From positions 126,001-190,000 of the forward strand of contig RPFO01002324.1 of NCBI GenBank assembly GCA_009746045.1: a stretch of 64,000 bases of DNA, in the 5' to 3' direction. Position 1 is the stretch's first letter. Every line of letters starts with the position of its first letter. The notes beneath the pieces are model-generated. The model saw only the letters and a list, made by a program, of their open reading frames with translations. It did not search any database and was not told the origin of the DNA. The stretch is from Mesostigma viride (Eukaryota; Streptophyta; Mesostigmatophyceae; Mesostigmatales; Mesostigmataceae). Shown one piece after another: positions 52,313 to 61,282 of this stretch. A program made the position numbers and the translations under genes.

Positions 52313-52372
52313 TTGCTCTCAGCACTCTGTGTTCTCAAGCATTGTACCAAGTTGGTCATTCGTATTCTAACT
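52313..52372 (+). repeat. Copia-3 3' LTR remnant
   Basis: Only the last ~60 bp of the LTR remain (TTGCTCTCAGCACTC to CTAACT), joined at 52300-52315 to the 3' untranslated part just after the pol end. The GTTTT duplicate at 52373-52377 shows that the outer edge is original and that an internal deletion removed the rest. Confidence 0.88.
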
Positions 52373-52377
52373 GTTTT

Positions 52378-53420
52378 GACTTCCAATAACCTCCCTTCGG
52401 CTGTCCGACCGATAGGGCAGTTATGCAAAAGGTGGTATCCTCCTGGCGGGACCCATGTCACCGCCAGGTTAGTAGTAGGTTGGAGAGTCGGGTTAGTTGT
52501 TCTGCCAATATGCAAGCCCGTGGACTTTTGCACGTTGCAGCGTTGTTGGGAGGCGGTACAGTATGTAGATATGTTGTCAAGCAACCGCATCAACATCACG
52601 CAGGGAGGTGCAAATGTTAGTAGTGTCATCAGCGTAAGCAGTTTGAAACAGACCACGTGTGTGGTGAGGGAGGGGGTAGCCTTGAATACGGCTGTCCTGT
52701 TGATGAAGAAAGAAAAGGCCAGCGTGACCCAGCAGAAAGAGAAGGGGAGAGAGACAGTGGCCTTGTGGGAGAGTCTGAGCGTGTGCTATGGCCTATTTGG
52801 GATTTATGTCCATTAGTTAGTAGGTGCCAAGTGAGGGATTTGATCATGCCTAGACTGACCTTGATAAGTTTAGGTCCAAATCCAAGCCCGTGTAGTATAG
52901 CCTCGAGGTATTTCCAACATACAGTATGCGGTCGAATGCCTTTTCAAAATCCCAAAATAAAATAAGACCTATAATATTGTTGCGCCATGCGTCATCAACA
53001 ATGTCCATGATCATGGTGATGCTGTCGCTGATGACAGTGTAGGTTGGACCTGAATCCAACTTGTTCTGGGCCGATCAGATTATCTAGTACACTGTAGATG
53101 CGGCGTTGCAAGAGTTTGCTGGCTAGTTTGTAAGGGACTGTGAGCATGCGAATGGGTCTATAATTTTTCCAACTGGTTTTATCCCCTTTTTTGTGTAAGA
53201 GGATGAGAATTGTTTCCGACCACTAGCCCACAACAGATTCGGTGTTCCAGATTTCCAGGATGCATTGGTATAGATCCCTGCCTATGAGGGGCCAGAACGT
53301 TTTAAAAAACTCTACACGGAGGCCATCTGCACCAGCTAGGTGCGCTACCGGTTTTGAGATGTTGGAGTGCTAGAGATGTTTCTTCCATAGTGGGGCTGGC
53401 GTCTAGTAGATCTTGTTGTG
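52378..53420 (-). pseudogene. L1-type LINE reverse transcriptase (decayed)
   Basis: Read across frames on the minus strand: ADGLRVEFFKTFWPLIG, TILILLHKKGDKTSWKNYRP, LIGPEQVGF, LILFWDFEKAFDRI (motif A) and AYADDTTNIC (catalytic YADD-like box at 52625-52636). These are the standard L1-clade RT blocks. Several frameshifts and stops lie between them, so it is inactive. Confidence 0.85.
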
Positions 53421-53540
53421 ACGGTCTGACGGAGAGAGGCGGTGGGGAATTGCATCTAGGATTTTTTGTGTGGCTGTATTTGCAGAGGGGTCAGGTTCGA
53501 TCTGTCCGGAACAGGGTGGAGAAAAAAGCATGTCCAGATT

Positions 53541-54217
53541 GTAACGAACCCAGATTTACACCTAAACCTGAGCTAGTACGTCGCGAAAGATCAACTGTGC
53601 CGGTAAGAGGAAGAATCAAGGTGGCCTAATGCAGATTGCGCTTCACGACTGGGGTCGTGAGATATCTGGCACCGCGACTTGATGCCAAGCTAATCAATAC
53701 GCACTTATAATGGCTAGCAAGACCAATTACAAATGCATAAGTGCCCCAGGTTCAGACAGGTGATAACACACTCATTTCATTCCGAACCAAGAGGACGAGA
53801 CTCTCGTCCTCGGACCAATTTCACCTAGGTCTGCCACCAAGCTGGCAAGTGGCGCCGACATGGCGCCGACCTTCCAGAGAATTACGAAGCATGCAGTCCA
53901 CACAAGATCCTCGGGTCGACATCGACCCTCGCCAGGCTACAGAATCCACGCATGAGTACAATATCTCAACCAGCTATAAAGTACGCAGCGCGGCGCGACT
54001 GCACCGGCCCCTAGAAGATCGCATACATCAACCTAGGCCCAAAATAACTGGTCCGAATCACACAAACTATCATAATTCCATACAAAAGTCCTGACCAAGG
54101 GACAATTCCCAAATTAAGTCCCGAAATGAGTCCCAAAGTCCTACGGACTATGACAACAAGCCAAAATACATAATTTATTCCATTGTTGCGCCCGTTCCAA
54201 GGGTCGGGTTCGCAACA
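53541..54217. repeat. Solo LTR inside the LINE
   Basis: About 677 bp with imperfect terminal inverted repeats (TGTAACGAACCC at the left, GGGTTCGCAACA at the right) and AGATT on both sides (53536-53540, 54218-54222), one T being shared with the terminus. It contains TATAAAGTACGCAGCGCGGCG near 53974, which resembles AATAAAGTACGCGGCGCGACG in the Gypsy-1 LTR. It is probably the solo LTR of a related chromovirus, left by LTR-LTR recombination. Confidence 0.78.
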
Positions 54218-54222
54218 AGATT

Positions 54223-54472
54223 GTAGGATGTCTTGGGGGGTGGTATGGGTGCCAGTCTCGTCTGTAATTTCTGTGATGGTGGTTTGTGAGCGCTGGGGTG
54301 GGATAAATGCAAAGAATTCCTTATTCATTCGTTCACCCTTGACATGCCACCATGTATTTTCAACATCTAGGGCTTCTGCGTGGCGTTCAAGGCGTAGCTT
54401 ATCCATCTCAGTCTGGCACATTTGCAGTCGTGTTAACTCGTGCGGGGCTAGGCGGGGTTTGGATTGCAACAT
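54223..54472 (-). pseudogene. L1-type LINE ORF2 linker between endonuclease and RT
   Basis: The minus strand encodes a helical stretch with DKLRLERHAEALDVENTWWH and VKGERMNKEFFAFI, matching the W-x-x-x-GE-x-xxKxFF block between endonuclease and RT in plant L1 ORF2. It ends at the solo LTR. Confidence 0.78.
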
Positions 54473-54541
54473 AGTATAATAACTCGTTTGTAGTAATTGT
54501 AGTCTTTGCCTTTTATGCGGCGCTGTTCTAGATCGTAGGTC

Positions 54542-55111
54542 TTAGAGGAGTCGAGGATGTGCGAGAGGCATGCTAATTGCATCCAGAGAGTAGTGCTTGG
54601 GTATTCTACTTGCTTGGTTTTCCAATCCCGCCATTGTTCTCGGACTAGACTGTGAGCGAAAGGCGGGGTCAGCCAGCAGCTTTTTATTGAGGCGAGGGAT
54701 GCCTGGTCCTCTAGGGGGGCTGGAGTGATACACCATGGTGAGAAGGCAGGGGTAGTGATCAGAAAAAACTGTGGAGCGTATGACCTCTGCGTGACAAATG
54801 AGGGAGGCCCAGAAAGGTGACATAAATATGTAGTCTAGACGGCTGGTGATGCGGGTGCCCTGACGAGTGGACTCAGCTCTAGTATGCAGATGGTCGCGGG
54901 GTTTGATAACATCCTGTAGTGAGAGGCGTGTGAGGTGGTTGGCTAACGAGGTCGTCTCAAGCCCAAGGCCATGGTCTAGGTCAACATTAAAGTCACCCAT
55001 TAGTATGACCTCATGAGATTGGTCCAGGAGGGGGGCAACCATAGCAAACAAATCATCAAAAAATTTTATACGGTCAGAGTGTTCGTTGGGGGCATATACC
55101 GATATAATCAC
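54542..55111 (-). pseudogene. L1-type LINE apurinic endonuclease domain, C-terminal two thirds
   Basis: 189 residues of an exonuclease/endonuclease/phosphatase fold: ISVYAPNEHSDRIKFFDDL, VILMGDFNVDLD (catalytic Asp/Asn), SRLDYIFMSP and VFSDHYPCLLTM (catalytic Ser-Asp-His). The N-terminal third, including the first catalytic Asn and Glu, is missing because the frame meets a stop at 55118, where other sequence begins. Confidence 0.87.
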
Positions 55112-55317
55112 TAGGAGTTAATTTTACGGGGCGTAAACGCCCCGGTTGAGGTTACCGGGGCGGTTACTGGCCAGTAACCATGTACGTTTAAGGTTACCGG
55201 CCAGGTTACCGGCCGGTAACCTTAAACGCGACAGACTAAATACCCACAGGTCGGACAAATATAAATGATATTTGGCCGTATTTGCGCATTTGATTTATAA
55301 ATGTTGCATATTTAGTC

Positions 55318-55665
55318 CACTAAATTAATCCAACGGCGAAACAATTTTGACCAAAATATTTAGATTAATCCAACGGTGAAACAGTTTTCACCAAAATATT
55401 TAGATGTATCCAACGGCGAAAAAGTTTTCACCAAAACATTTAGATGTATCCAACGGCAAAAAAGTTTTCACCAAAACATCTAAATTAATCCAACGGCGAA
55501 AAAGTTTTCACCAAAACATCTAAATTAATCCAACGGCGAAAAAGTTTTCACCAAAACATTTAGATGTATCCAACGGCGAAAAAGTTTTCACCAAAACATC
55601 TAAATTAATCCAACGGCGAAAAAGTTTTCACCAAAACATCTAAATTAATCCAACGGCGAAACCGG
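55318..55665 (+). repeat. 40-bp tandem repeat, block 1 (about 9 units)
   Basis: Units of 40 bp built on ATCCAACGGCGAAAAAGTTT followed by TCACCAAAACATCTAAATTA, with variants (ATTTAGATGT, GAAACAG). About nine units. Confidence 0.9.
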
Positions 55666-55797
55666 CTTTGAATATTTGAATGAATCTAAATGAATATTTA
55701 AATACTCGTGCCGCCAGGGCCTTTAACTTTAACATCTGAAGTTTCAGTCTGAACTGGCCGCGTCTGCGAAACGAATGGCATTTCGGCAAAAAATATT

Positions 55798-56021
55798 TGG
55801 ATTAATCCAACGGCGAAACAGTTTTGACCAAAATATTTAGATTAATCCAACGGCGAAACAGTTTTGACCAAAATATTTAGATTAATCCAACGGCGAAACA
55901 GTTTTCACCAAAATATTTAGTTAGATGTATCCAACGGCGAAAAAGTTTTCACCAAAACATCTAAATTAATCCAACGGCGAAAAAGTTTTCACCAAAACAT
56001 CTAAATTAATCCAACGGCGAC
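55798..56021 (+). repeat. 40-bp tandem repeat, block 2 (about 6 units)
   Basis: The same unit as block 1, separated from it by ~130 bp of unrelated sequence. The early units carry GAAACAGTTTTGACC, the later ones GAAAAAGTTTTCACC. Confidence 0.9.
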
Positions 56022-56481
56022 CGGTAAGCAGCCAAAAGTATTTGAATCATATTTTATTTATATTTGTCCGACCTGTGTAAATACCGGCCGGTAATGGTTA
56101 CCGGGCGGTAATAGTTACCGGAACGTTTACTGGGCGGTAACTTTTACCGGTCAGCCGTAACCATGCCCGTAACCTATCTGGGTTATACGGTCATGGTTAC
56201 GGCCCAAGTAGAAGTTACCGGGCGGTAAACTGGCATGGTTACGGGACCAGTTCTGAGAACCGGGATGGGTTACCGGCATGGTTACGGAACCAGTTCTGAT
56301 AACCGGGCCTGGCTACTGGCCTGGTTACGGGTCCGTCAACCGTCCCGTAACCTGCAGTAGTTACGGCCCAGTAGTTGACCCTGGCTACTGCGGTGGTTAC
56401 GGGGCCGGTTATGCCCCAGTAATAATAGTAACCCATGCCTACAACGCAGCCTGTCCGGGTTATGGCCCCGAATTCTAAAAT

Positions 56482-57204
56482 GCATTGACCCCGGCTATGG
56501 TGAGTGGCTTGCATGATATGGTGCTTTTCAAGATGCATTTTTGAATTAGGCATTTCATTAAAATGTTTAAGAAGTCATTAATAATCAATTGCACGAATCA
56601 CTTCCATCCGATGTTGTCAACGTGGGCTTCATGATGAAATCGTGGAGATGACGCACATGAAGTTCACGGAACATCTTAGGTAATAAATTAAGCCGTTACG
56701 GCAGTAGAACCTTGGCCGATGAGGGTGGCGTCTTGAAGCTGTTGTCACCCTCAAGTCCGCTCGGCCAGGGGTAATCGCCCATGTTGATTTGAAAGGTACC
56801 GCCGTCCATATGGCGGCTCCGCTTTTGGTGCGAGTTGACCAACTTCCCGTCTTAATCATTCCGGATTGCCTGCAGTTCATTCCGCCTTTGTCCAAGTAAG
56901 ACAGCAACTGTCACGCACTCATAGAAAACGCAAAAAGCCCCGAATGCAGTTACGGCCATACGGTAGCGAGGAATAGCAGTTGAAATTTCTAGTACACAGG
57001 CAACTAGTAAGAAAAGGGACGATGCGTGCACCACCACCAATATGTACGTGCATCCCTCTCTTGAAAATGACAGCATCTTCCATGCCGTCCAAGAAAAACG
57101 CAACGTATTTAACATGAACCCGAATGCACTTACGGTCGTAGACTAGTGAGGACTGGCAGCTGAAAGTTCTAGTTGATGGGCTGAGAATAAGGAAAAAAAT
57201 GATG
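56482..57204. other. Unassigned stretch
   Basis: No recognisable gene. A 58-codon plus-strand frame at 56723-56899 (VVTLKSARPGVIAHVDLKG and on) is protein-like in composition, but has no Met and no known motif; it could be an exon or an old fragment. Confidence 0.35.
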
Positions 57205-58425
57205 CGTGCACTCACCTACCCTATTACGTCCCTCCCATGGCGAGGAACCAGCAAAACCACCCACATACCCTGTTGTGTCCCTCCCTTGACAAGGAACAAG
57301 CCCGTGCGCATGCCCCACCCCACATGCATGCCTCCCTTGACAAGAATCGAACGGGCACGTGCACCCACCTACCCTATGTGCACCCCTCCTTTGACAAGGA
57401 ACAAGCACGTGCACATGCCTACCCCACATGCATGCCTCCCTTGACAAGAATCGAACGAGCACGTGCACCCACCCACCCTGTGTGCACCCCTCCTTTGACA
57501 AGGAACAAGCACATGAACTCACCTACACTACGCGCGTCCCTCCCTTGACAAGGAATAGGCACGTGCACATGCCTACCCCACATCCATGCCTCCCCTGACC
57601 AGTAACAAGCACGTGCACCCACCTACCCTACGTGCATCCCTCCTGTGACATGGAACGAGCACGTGCACCCACCTACCCTAAGTGCCCCCCTCCTTCGACA
57701 AGGAACAAGCATGTGCACTCACCTACCGTACGTGAATCCCTCCCTTGGCAAGGACCAAGCACGTGCACCCACCTACCCGATGTCCGCCCCTCCCTTGATA
57801 AGGTACAAGCATGCCCACCCACCTACCCTACCTGCATCCCTCCCTTGACATGGAACAACCATGTGCACATTCCTACTACTCCACATGCCCCCCTCCTTTG
57901 ACAAGGAACAAGCATGTGCACTCATCTACCGCACGTGCATCCCTCCCTTGACAAGGAACAAGCAAGCCCACCCACCTACCCTACCTGCATCCCTCCCTTG
58001 ACATGAAACAAGCACGTGCACATGCCTACCCCACATGCATGCCTCCCTTGACAAGGAACGAGCACGTGCACCCACCCACCCTATGTGCACCCCTCCTTTG
58101 ACAAGGAACAAGCACATGAACTCACCTACACTACGCGCGTCCCTCCCTTGACAAGGAATAAGCACGTGCACATGCCTACCCCACATCCATGCCTCCCCTG
58201 ACCAGGAACAAGCACGTGCACTCACCTACCCTACGTATGTGCCTCTTGACAAGGACCAAGCTCGTGCACCCACCTACCATACGTGAATCCCTCCCTTGAC
58301 AAGGTACACGCATGCCCACCCACCTACCCTACGTGGGCCCCTCCCTTGATAAGGTACAAGCATGACCAGCCACCTACCCCGCGAGCCTCCCTACTTTTGA
58401 CAAGGAACAAGCACGTGGGCCCGCT
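57205..58425. repeat. 51-bp minisatellite, about 24 units
   Basis: Tandem copies of a ~51-bp unit built on CCTCCCTTGACAAGGAACAA and GCACGTGCACCCACCTACCC. Two sub-types alternate (one with CCCACATGCATG, one with CCCTACGTGCAT). Because 51 is a multiple of three, several frames stay open on both strands (for example 57169-57522 and 57926-58225 on minus), but nothing suggests they are real genes. Confidence 0.9.
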
Positions 58426-59472
58426 AGCATGGCAGCAAGGAAGACATTACACTAACATGGCATGGCCAAAGCAAAAGAGACAGAGAAGTCAATGGAGAGA
58501 GAGCTCCTAAGAACTCCTAGTAAAATTGGAAACCATGGAGGGCAAAAAACGTTCAACAACTTACGATGGGCATCGGCACATACAGAGAAGCCCAGGTGTG
58601 CCAGGTGTAAAATAAGCGAGATTGAAGTGTCGCCTACCTCGTGGGAGACTTTTGGTATCTGGTAAACAATGAAAGCGAGTGGAAAGATGGACAACGTGAA
58701 AATAACATACAATCGACTGCAATGCATGCAAAGAGGACAGAATCAGTAATAAAGCGCGCTGCATTCAGGCAGCGCTGAGCAATTGAACGGTGAACAATTT
58801 AATCCGGAACACATTGTCTACGCGACTCGATGCGACTAAACGTGGCATGCATACGCGGTCGCTGACTGAAGACATTGTGTACCTGGCTCAGCAAGGTGCG
58901 CTTGCAGCCGCTTTCTTAAATATGCCGCGGGCGCACGATGTAACGAATTGAAGTTTGCATGTAGTAACAAAGGCAAGAAAAGCGGTGTAGCTGGCTACCG
59001 ACTACGCCATAGTAAGCTGTATCGGAGTTGGCGCTGCCGATGGCTGGAAACGGATGACCGAATCATGCTAAACTGGGGCTCCAAAAGGGCTTGTCATGCA
59101 TCCTAGTGCGCCTTTTGCTTTTTTTTCTTCAAGCATCGTGAGCATGCGGGTTTAGGGGGGCGCTTATTCTTTCACCACTATCAGTCGGCTGGACTGCAAT
59201 CGGCATAGCCAGCGCAAGGTGATGCAAGGGCAGGCAAACTTTACCAGCTCGTTCAAGGCTCGTTGATGAAATTCAAACATCTAGGCGGCGCGTCTGCAAC
59301 GGCTCATCGCAATTCGAATTCGCAAGCAGAACCCTCGTTACACGTGGCGCATGCAGAGATCTGCTTCGGGCGGCTTGGCGTATCTCACTGCGTCGTGACT
59401 CGAGTACATAGTCAGCCTAAGTACTCTGGGGGCCTCGAGTTCGGCAGTCCCCTATTCGGAAATCCCGGATCA
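58426..59472. other. Unassigned stretch
   Basis: No feature that I can support. A 67-codon plus frame at 58462-58665 ends with a CARC motif and is probably chance. Confidence 0.35.
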
Positions 59473-59554
59473 TATGTACTCCACACTATGTACTCTTGGA
59501 GTACATAGTGTGCCACCCTATGTACTCTTGGAGTACATAGTGTGGAGTACATAG
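59473..59554. repeat. Nested palindrome, copy 1
   Basis: 82 bp made of TATGTACTCC, CTATGTACTCTTGGAGTACATAG twice, and GGAGTACATAG. Each core is a perfect 10-bp inverted repeat around TTG, and the whole is also palindromic. A near-identical copy is at 60198-60279. Confidence 0.85.
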
Positions 59555-59606
59555 TCACTCCTTCCTATGTAATACGGGCGTGTCTCACCGCGTCGGCAGT
59601 CCCCTA

Positions 59607-60178
59607 TGTCAGGGTTTTAGTATAAACCCTGGATGTGCCCGTTTGCCAGCCTATGTTATGTTGTGGCCAATCTTCTGTATTTTCTGGCCAAGGATATTAT
59701 TAGGGCTGAGTAGGGCTTGCCGTGTTCTTTCCGGCGGTACTTTTCTTATGACGGACAGTTGAGTATGCACAAAGATATTAGGTGCCGAAGTTAGGATTAA
59801 TTCGGCTCTACCTTGTGGTTGCATGGTACGACTTGTAGGGCGTGAGTATCTCGTGCCATTTGGCGGTGGCTAACTCCTAGCGCCGCGCAATAGTGGGGTC
59901 AAATATTGGTGCCGAATATTCGCATCATTGCCTAGTGGATTTTGTGTGCCAGTTGTTCAAGTCGAGACACTTTATGTGTTAAGTTAACGTAGGGATAATG
60001 TGTGCAGCCGACATTGGACATTGTTTAAGAGGTCGGCGTTCACCTTTTCACGTTACCTGATGGTGGGCCAGTTGCCTTGTGGCTTGGCAATGGACACCGG
60101 TCACGGTCCTTAAATTCTATATATGCGTCTTTTATTGTATTAATGAAATGAGTTGTGCCGCAACATTTGAGCTCATTT
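59607..60178 (+). repeat. Truncated LTR of the LARD-like family
   Basis: Matches the 599-bp LTR at 47397 with few changes but lacks its last ~25 bp. It interrupts a unit (CAGTCCCCTATTCGGAAATC) that is intact at 59446-59465, so the site of entry is known; only TAT is repeated at the junction. Confidence 0.87.
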
Positions 60179-60197
60179 ATTCGGAAATCCCGGATCC

Positions 60198-60279
60198 TAT
60201 GTACTCCACACTATGTACTCTTGGAGTACATAGTGTGCCACCCTATGTACTCTTGGAGTACATAGGGTGGAGTACATAG
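60198..60279. repeat. Nested palindrome, copy 2
   Basis: Near-identical to 59473-59554, with the same flanks (CGGAAATCCCGGAT before it, TTCCTATGTAATACGGGCGTG after it). The two copies are parts of a duplicated unit split by the LTR fragment. Confidence 0.85.
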
Positions 60280-60307
60280 TCACACCTTCCTATGTAATAC
60301 GGGCGTG

Positions 60308-60450
60308 TAATTATATGTAATCATGTGTAATCATCGGTAAAAATCGGTAATCATTTGTCCTTTTTTGGTAATCATGTACGTGTAATCATGTGTAATCATG
60401 TGTAATCATCGGTAAAAATCGGTAATCATTTGTCCTTTTTTGGTAATCAT
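60308..60450 (+). repeat. Two-copy tandem repeat of TGTAATCAT-type sequence
   Basis: A ~65-bp unit (TGTAATCATCGGTAAAAATC and TTTGTCCTTTTTTGGTAATC within it) occurs twice in tandem and is itself built from TGTAATCAT and GGTAATCAT words. Confidence 0.85.
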
Positions 60451-60601
60451 TTCGGTCAGGGTCACGTGCTTGTCTGCATGATCGATCGTCCAGACAAGCT
60501 GCACTGCCCCTAAGACCCTAACTTACACAAGATGATGGAGTTGTTGGGTGTTGAAATGGAACAACGAAGGTCGAAAGCCTGCGCTTAATGTAAATGATTA
60601 A

Positions 60602-61282
60602 TTACGAGCGAAAGTACAGCCACCATGGAAAATCCCGTTGACATCGCGCAAAAACAGGACAAGAGAAAGCGGCAAGTGGCCGAAGCAGTCCGCCGGTGGC
60701 GGTTGAAAAAGAGGGGGAAGAAGAGGGGGACGACTCAATGCATACGTAGTCAGGCGATGGAGGGTGGCAACGCCGCTCCCCCTGGACGATGGTGCTGTTC
60801 CACACCGCGCTCCTCGCCTTCAGTTGAGCCGGCGTGTAGTCCTCGTTGAGGCTGAAGTCGCCGGGCTGGAGCAGATGACGTGCTCCCAGCACGAGGCGTT
60901 TGTCGTGCATGGAGGCCATGGTGACGACGACCAGGCCCGGAGGGCCTGGCAGCCGAATGGCTCGTTCAATGACAACACGGTTCTGGAGCTGCATCTTCCC
61001 CAGAAACGCTGGGCCGCGCAGCTCCTCGGCAAGTGAGTGTGCTGTCTCATGTGCTGCCGCGCCTCTCTGGAAGCCTTTGATTACCATATTGCGCGGGCGT
61101 TGCTGCACTGCATTCTGGGTGACCGCAGCGGTAGCTGCAGACTTGGCCGCCTGTTGAACGATGGTGGTCAACTGCTTGCCGGTGACGTTGGCAAACGTGG
61201 TAGTTTTGGCGGGGGCTGCCATGGCTTTCTTCAGCTCCAGCAATTGTGCCGTCGCAGCTGCAGACGCCTCCGTCAGGACCTT
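60602..61282 (-). pseudogene. LINE ORF1-like (RNA-binding) protein fragment
   Basis: A 228-codon minus frame, cut at its start by the gag-only LTR element. The central part (NMVIKGFQRGAAAHETAHSL; VVIERAIRLPGPPGLVVVTM; LNEDYTPAQLKARSAVW) resembles the RRM plus C-terminal domain of L1 ORF1 proteins, which coat LINE RNA. The N-terminal part is Ala-rich and helical. The last ~60 residues (Ser-rich) look out of frame. It may be the ORF1 of the LINE at 52373-55117, since strand and order agree; this is inference. Confidence 0.6.

Larger units (their letters stand above)
25618..52372 (+). mobile_element. Copia-3, copia-type element carrying two nested insertions
   Basis: Plus-strand member of the same family as Copia-1 and Copia-2. 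The 5' LTR is complete (25618-26100); of the 3' LTR only the last 60 bp remain (52313-52372). Flanks are GTTTT on both sides. Gypsy-2 (28270-45399) sits in gag and a non-autonomous LTR element (47397-50003) sits between integrase and protease-like domain. Without them the element is about 7 kb. More sequence differences from Copia-1/2 and multiple broken frames mark it as older. Confidence 0.93.
52373..55117 (-). mobile_element. L1-type LINE, upstream part (split from 24880-25617 by Copia-3)
   Basis: The minus strand carries, in order, an AP-endonuclease end, a linker, RT and the start of the post-RT region, all decayed. The rest of ORF2 continues at 25617 on the other side of Copia-3. A solo LTR (53541-54217) interrupts it. 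Its upstream end at about 55117 abuts the palindromic element, so the start of the endonuclease is missing. It is the oldest layer of the nest. Confidence 0.86.
55119..56481. mobile_element. Palindromic non-coding element with internal tandem repeats
   Basis: Inverted arms: TACCCACAGGTCGGACAAATATAAAT (26 bp in all, left at about 55239) has a reverse-complement partner near 56054-56086 with few changes. Both arms are followed outward by dense GGTTACCGG/CCGGTAACC motifs. The outermost bases are loosely inverted as well (ATTTTACGGGGC at the left, reverse complement ATTTTAGAATTCGGGGC at the right). Between the arms lie two blocks of 40-bp repeats. No ORF with a recognisable domain. It is probably a fold-back or MITE-like DNA element; no clear target duplicate was seen. 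Confidence 0.6.

Noticed and set aside
55318-56021. Regular 40-bp repeats that could suggest a CRISPR array
   Set aside because: The whole 40-bp unit is repeated, with no unique spacers; there are no cas genes and the context is eukaryotic transposons.
56085-56420. Telomere-like repeat from the GGTTAC words
   Set aside because: Words are irregularly spaced and occur in both orientations, unlike a telomere array.
57205-58425. Repeat protein gene encoded by the minisatellite
   Set aside because: Frames are open on both strands simply because the period is 51; stops occur between blocks and no start or signal is consistent.
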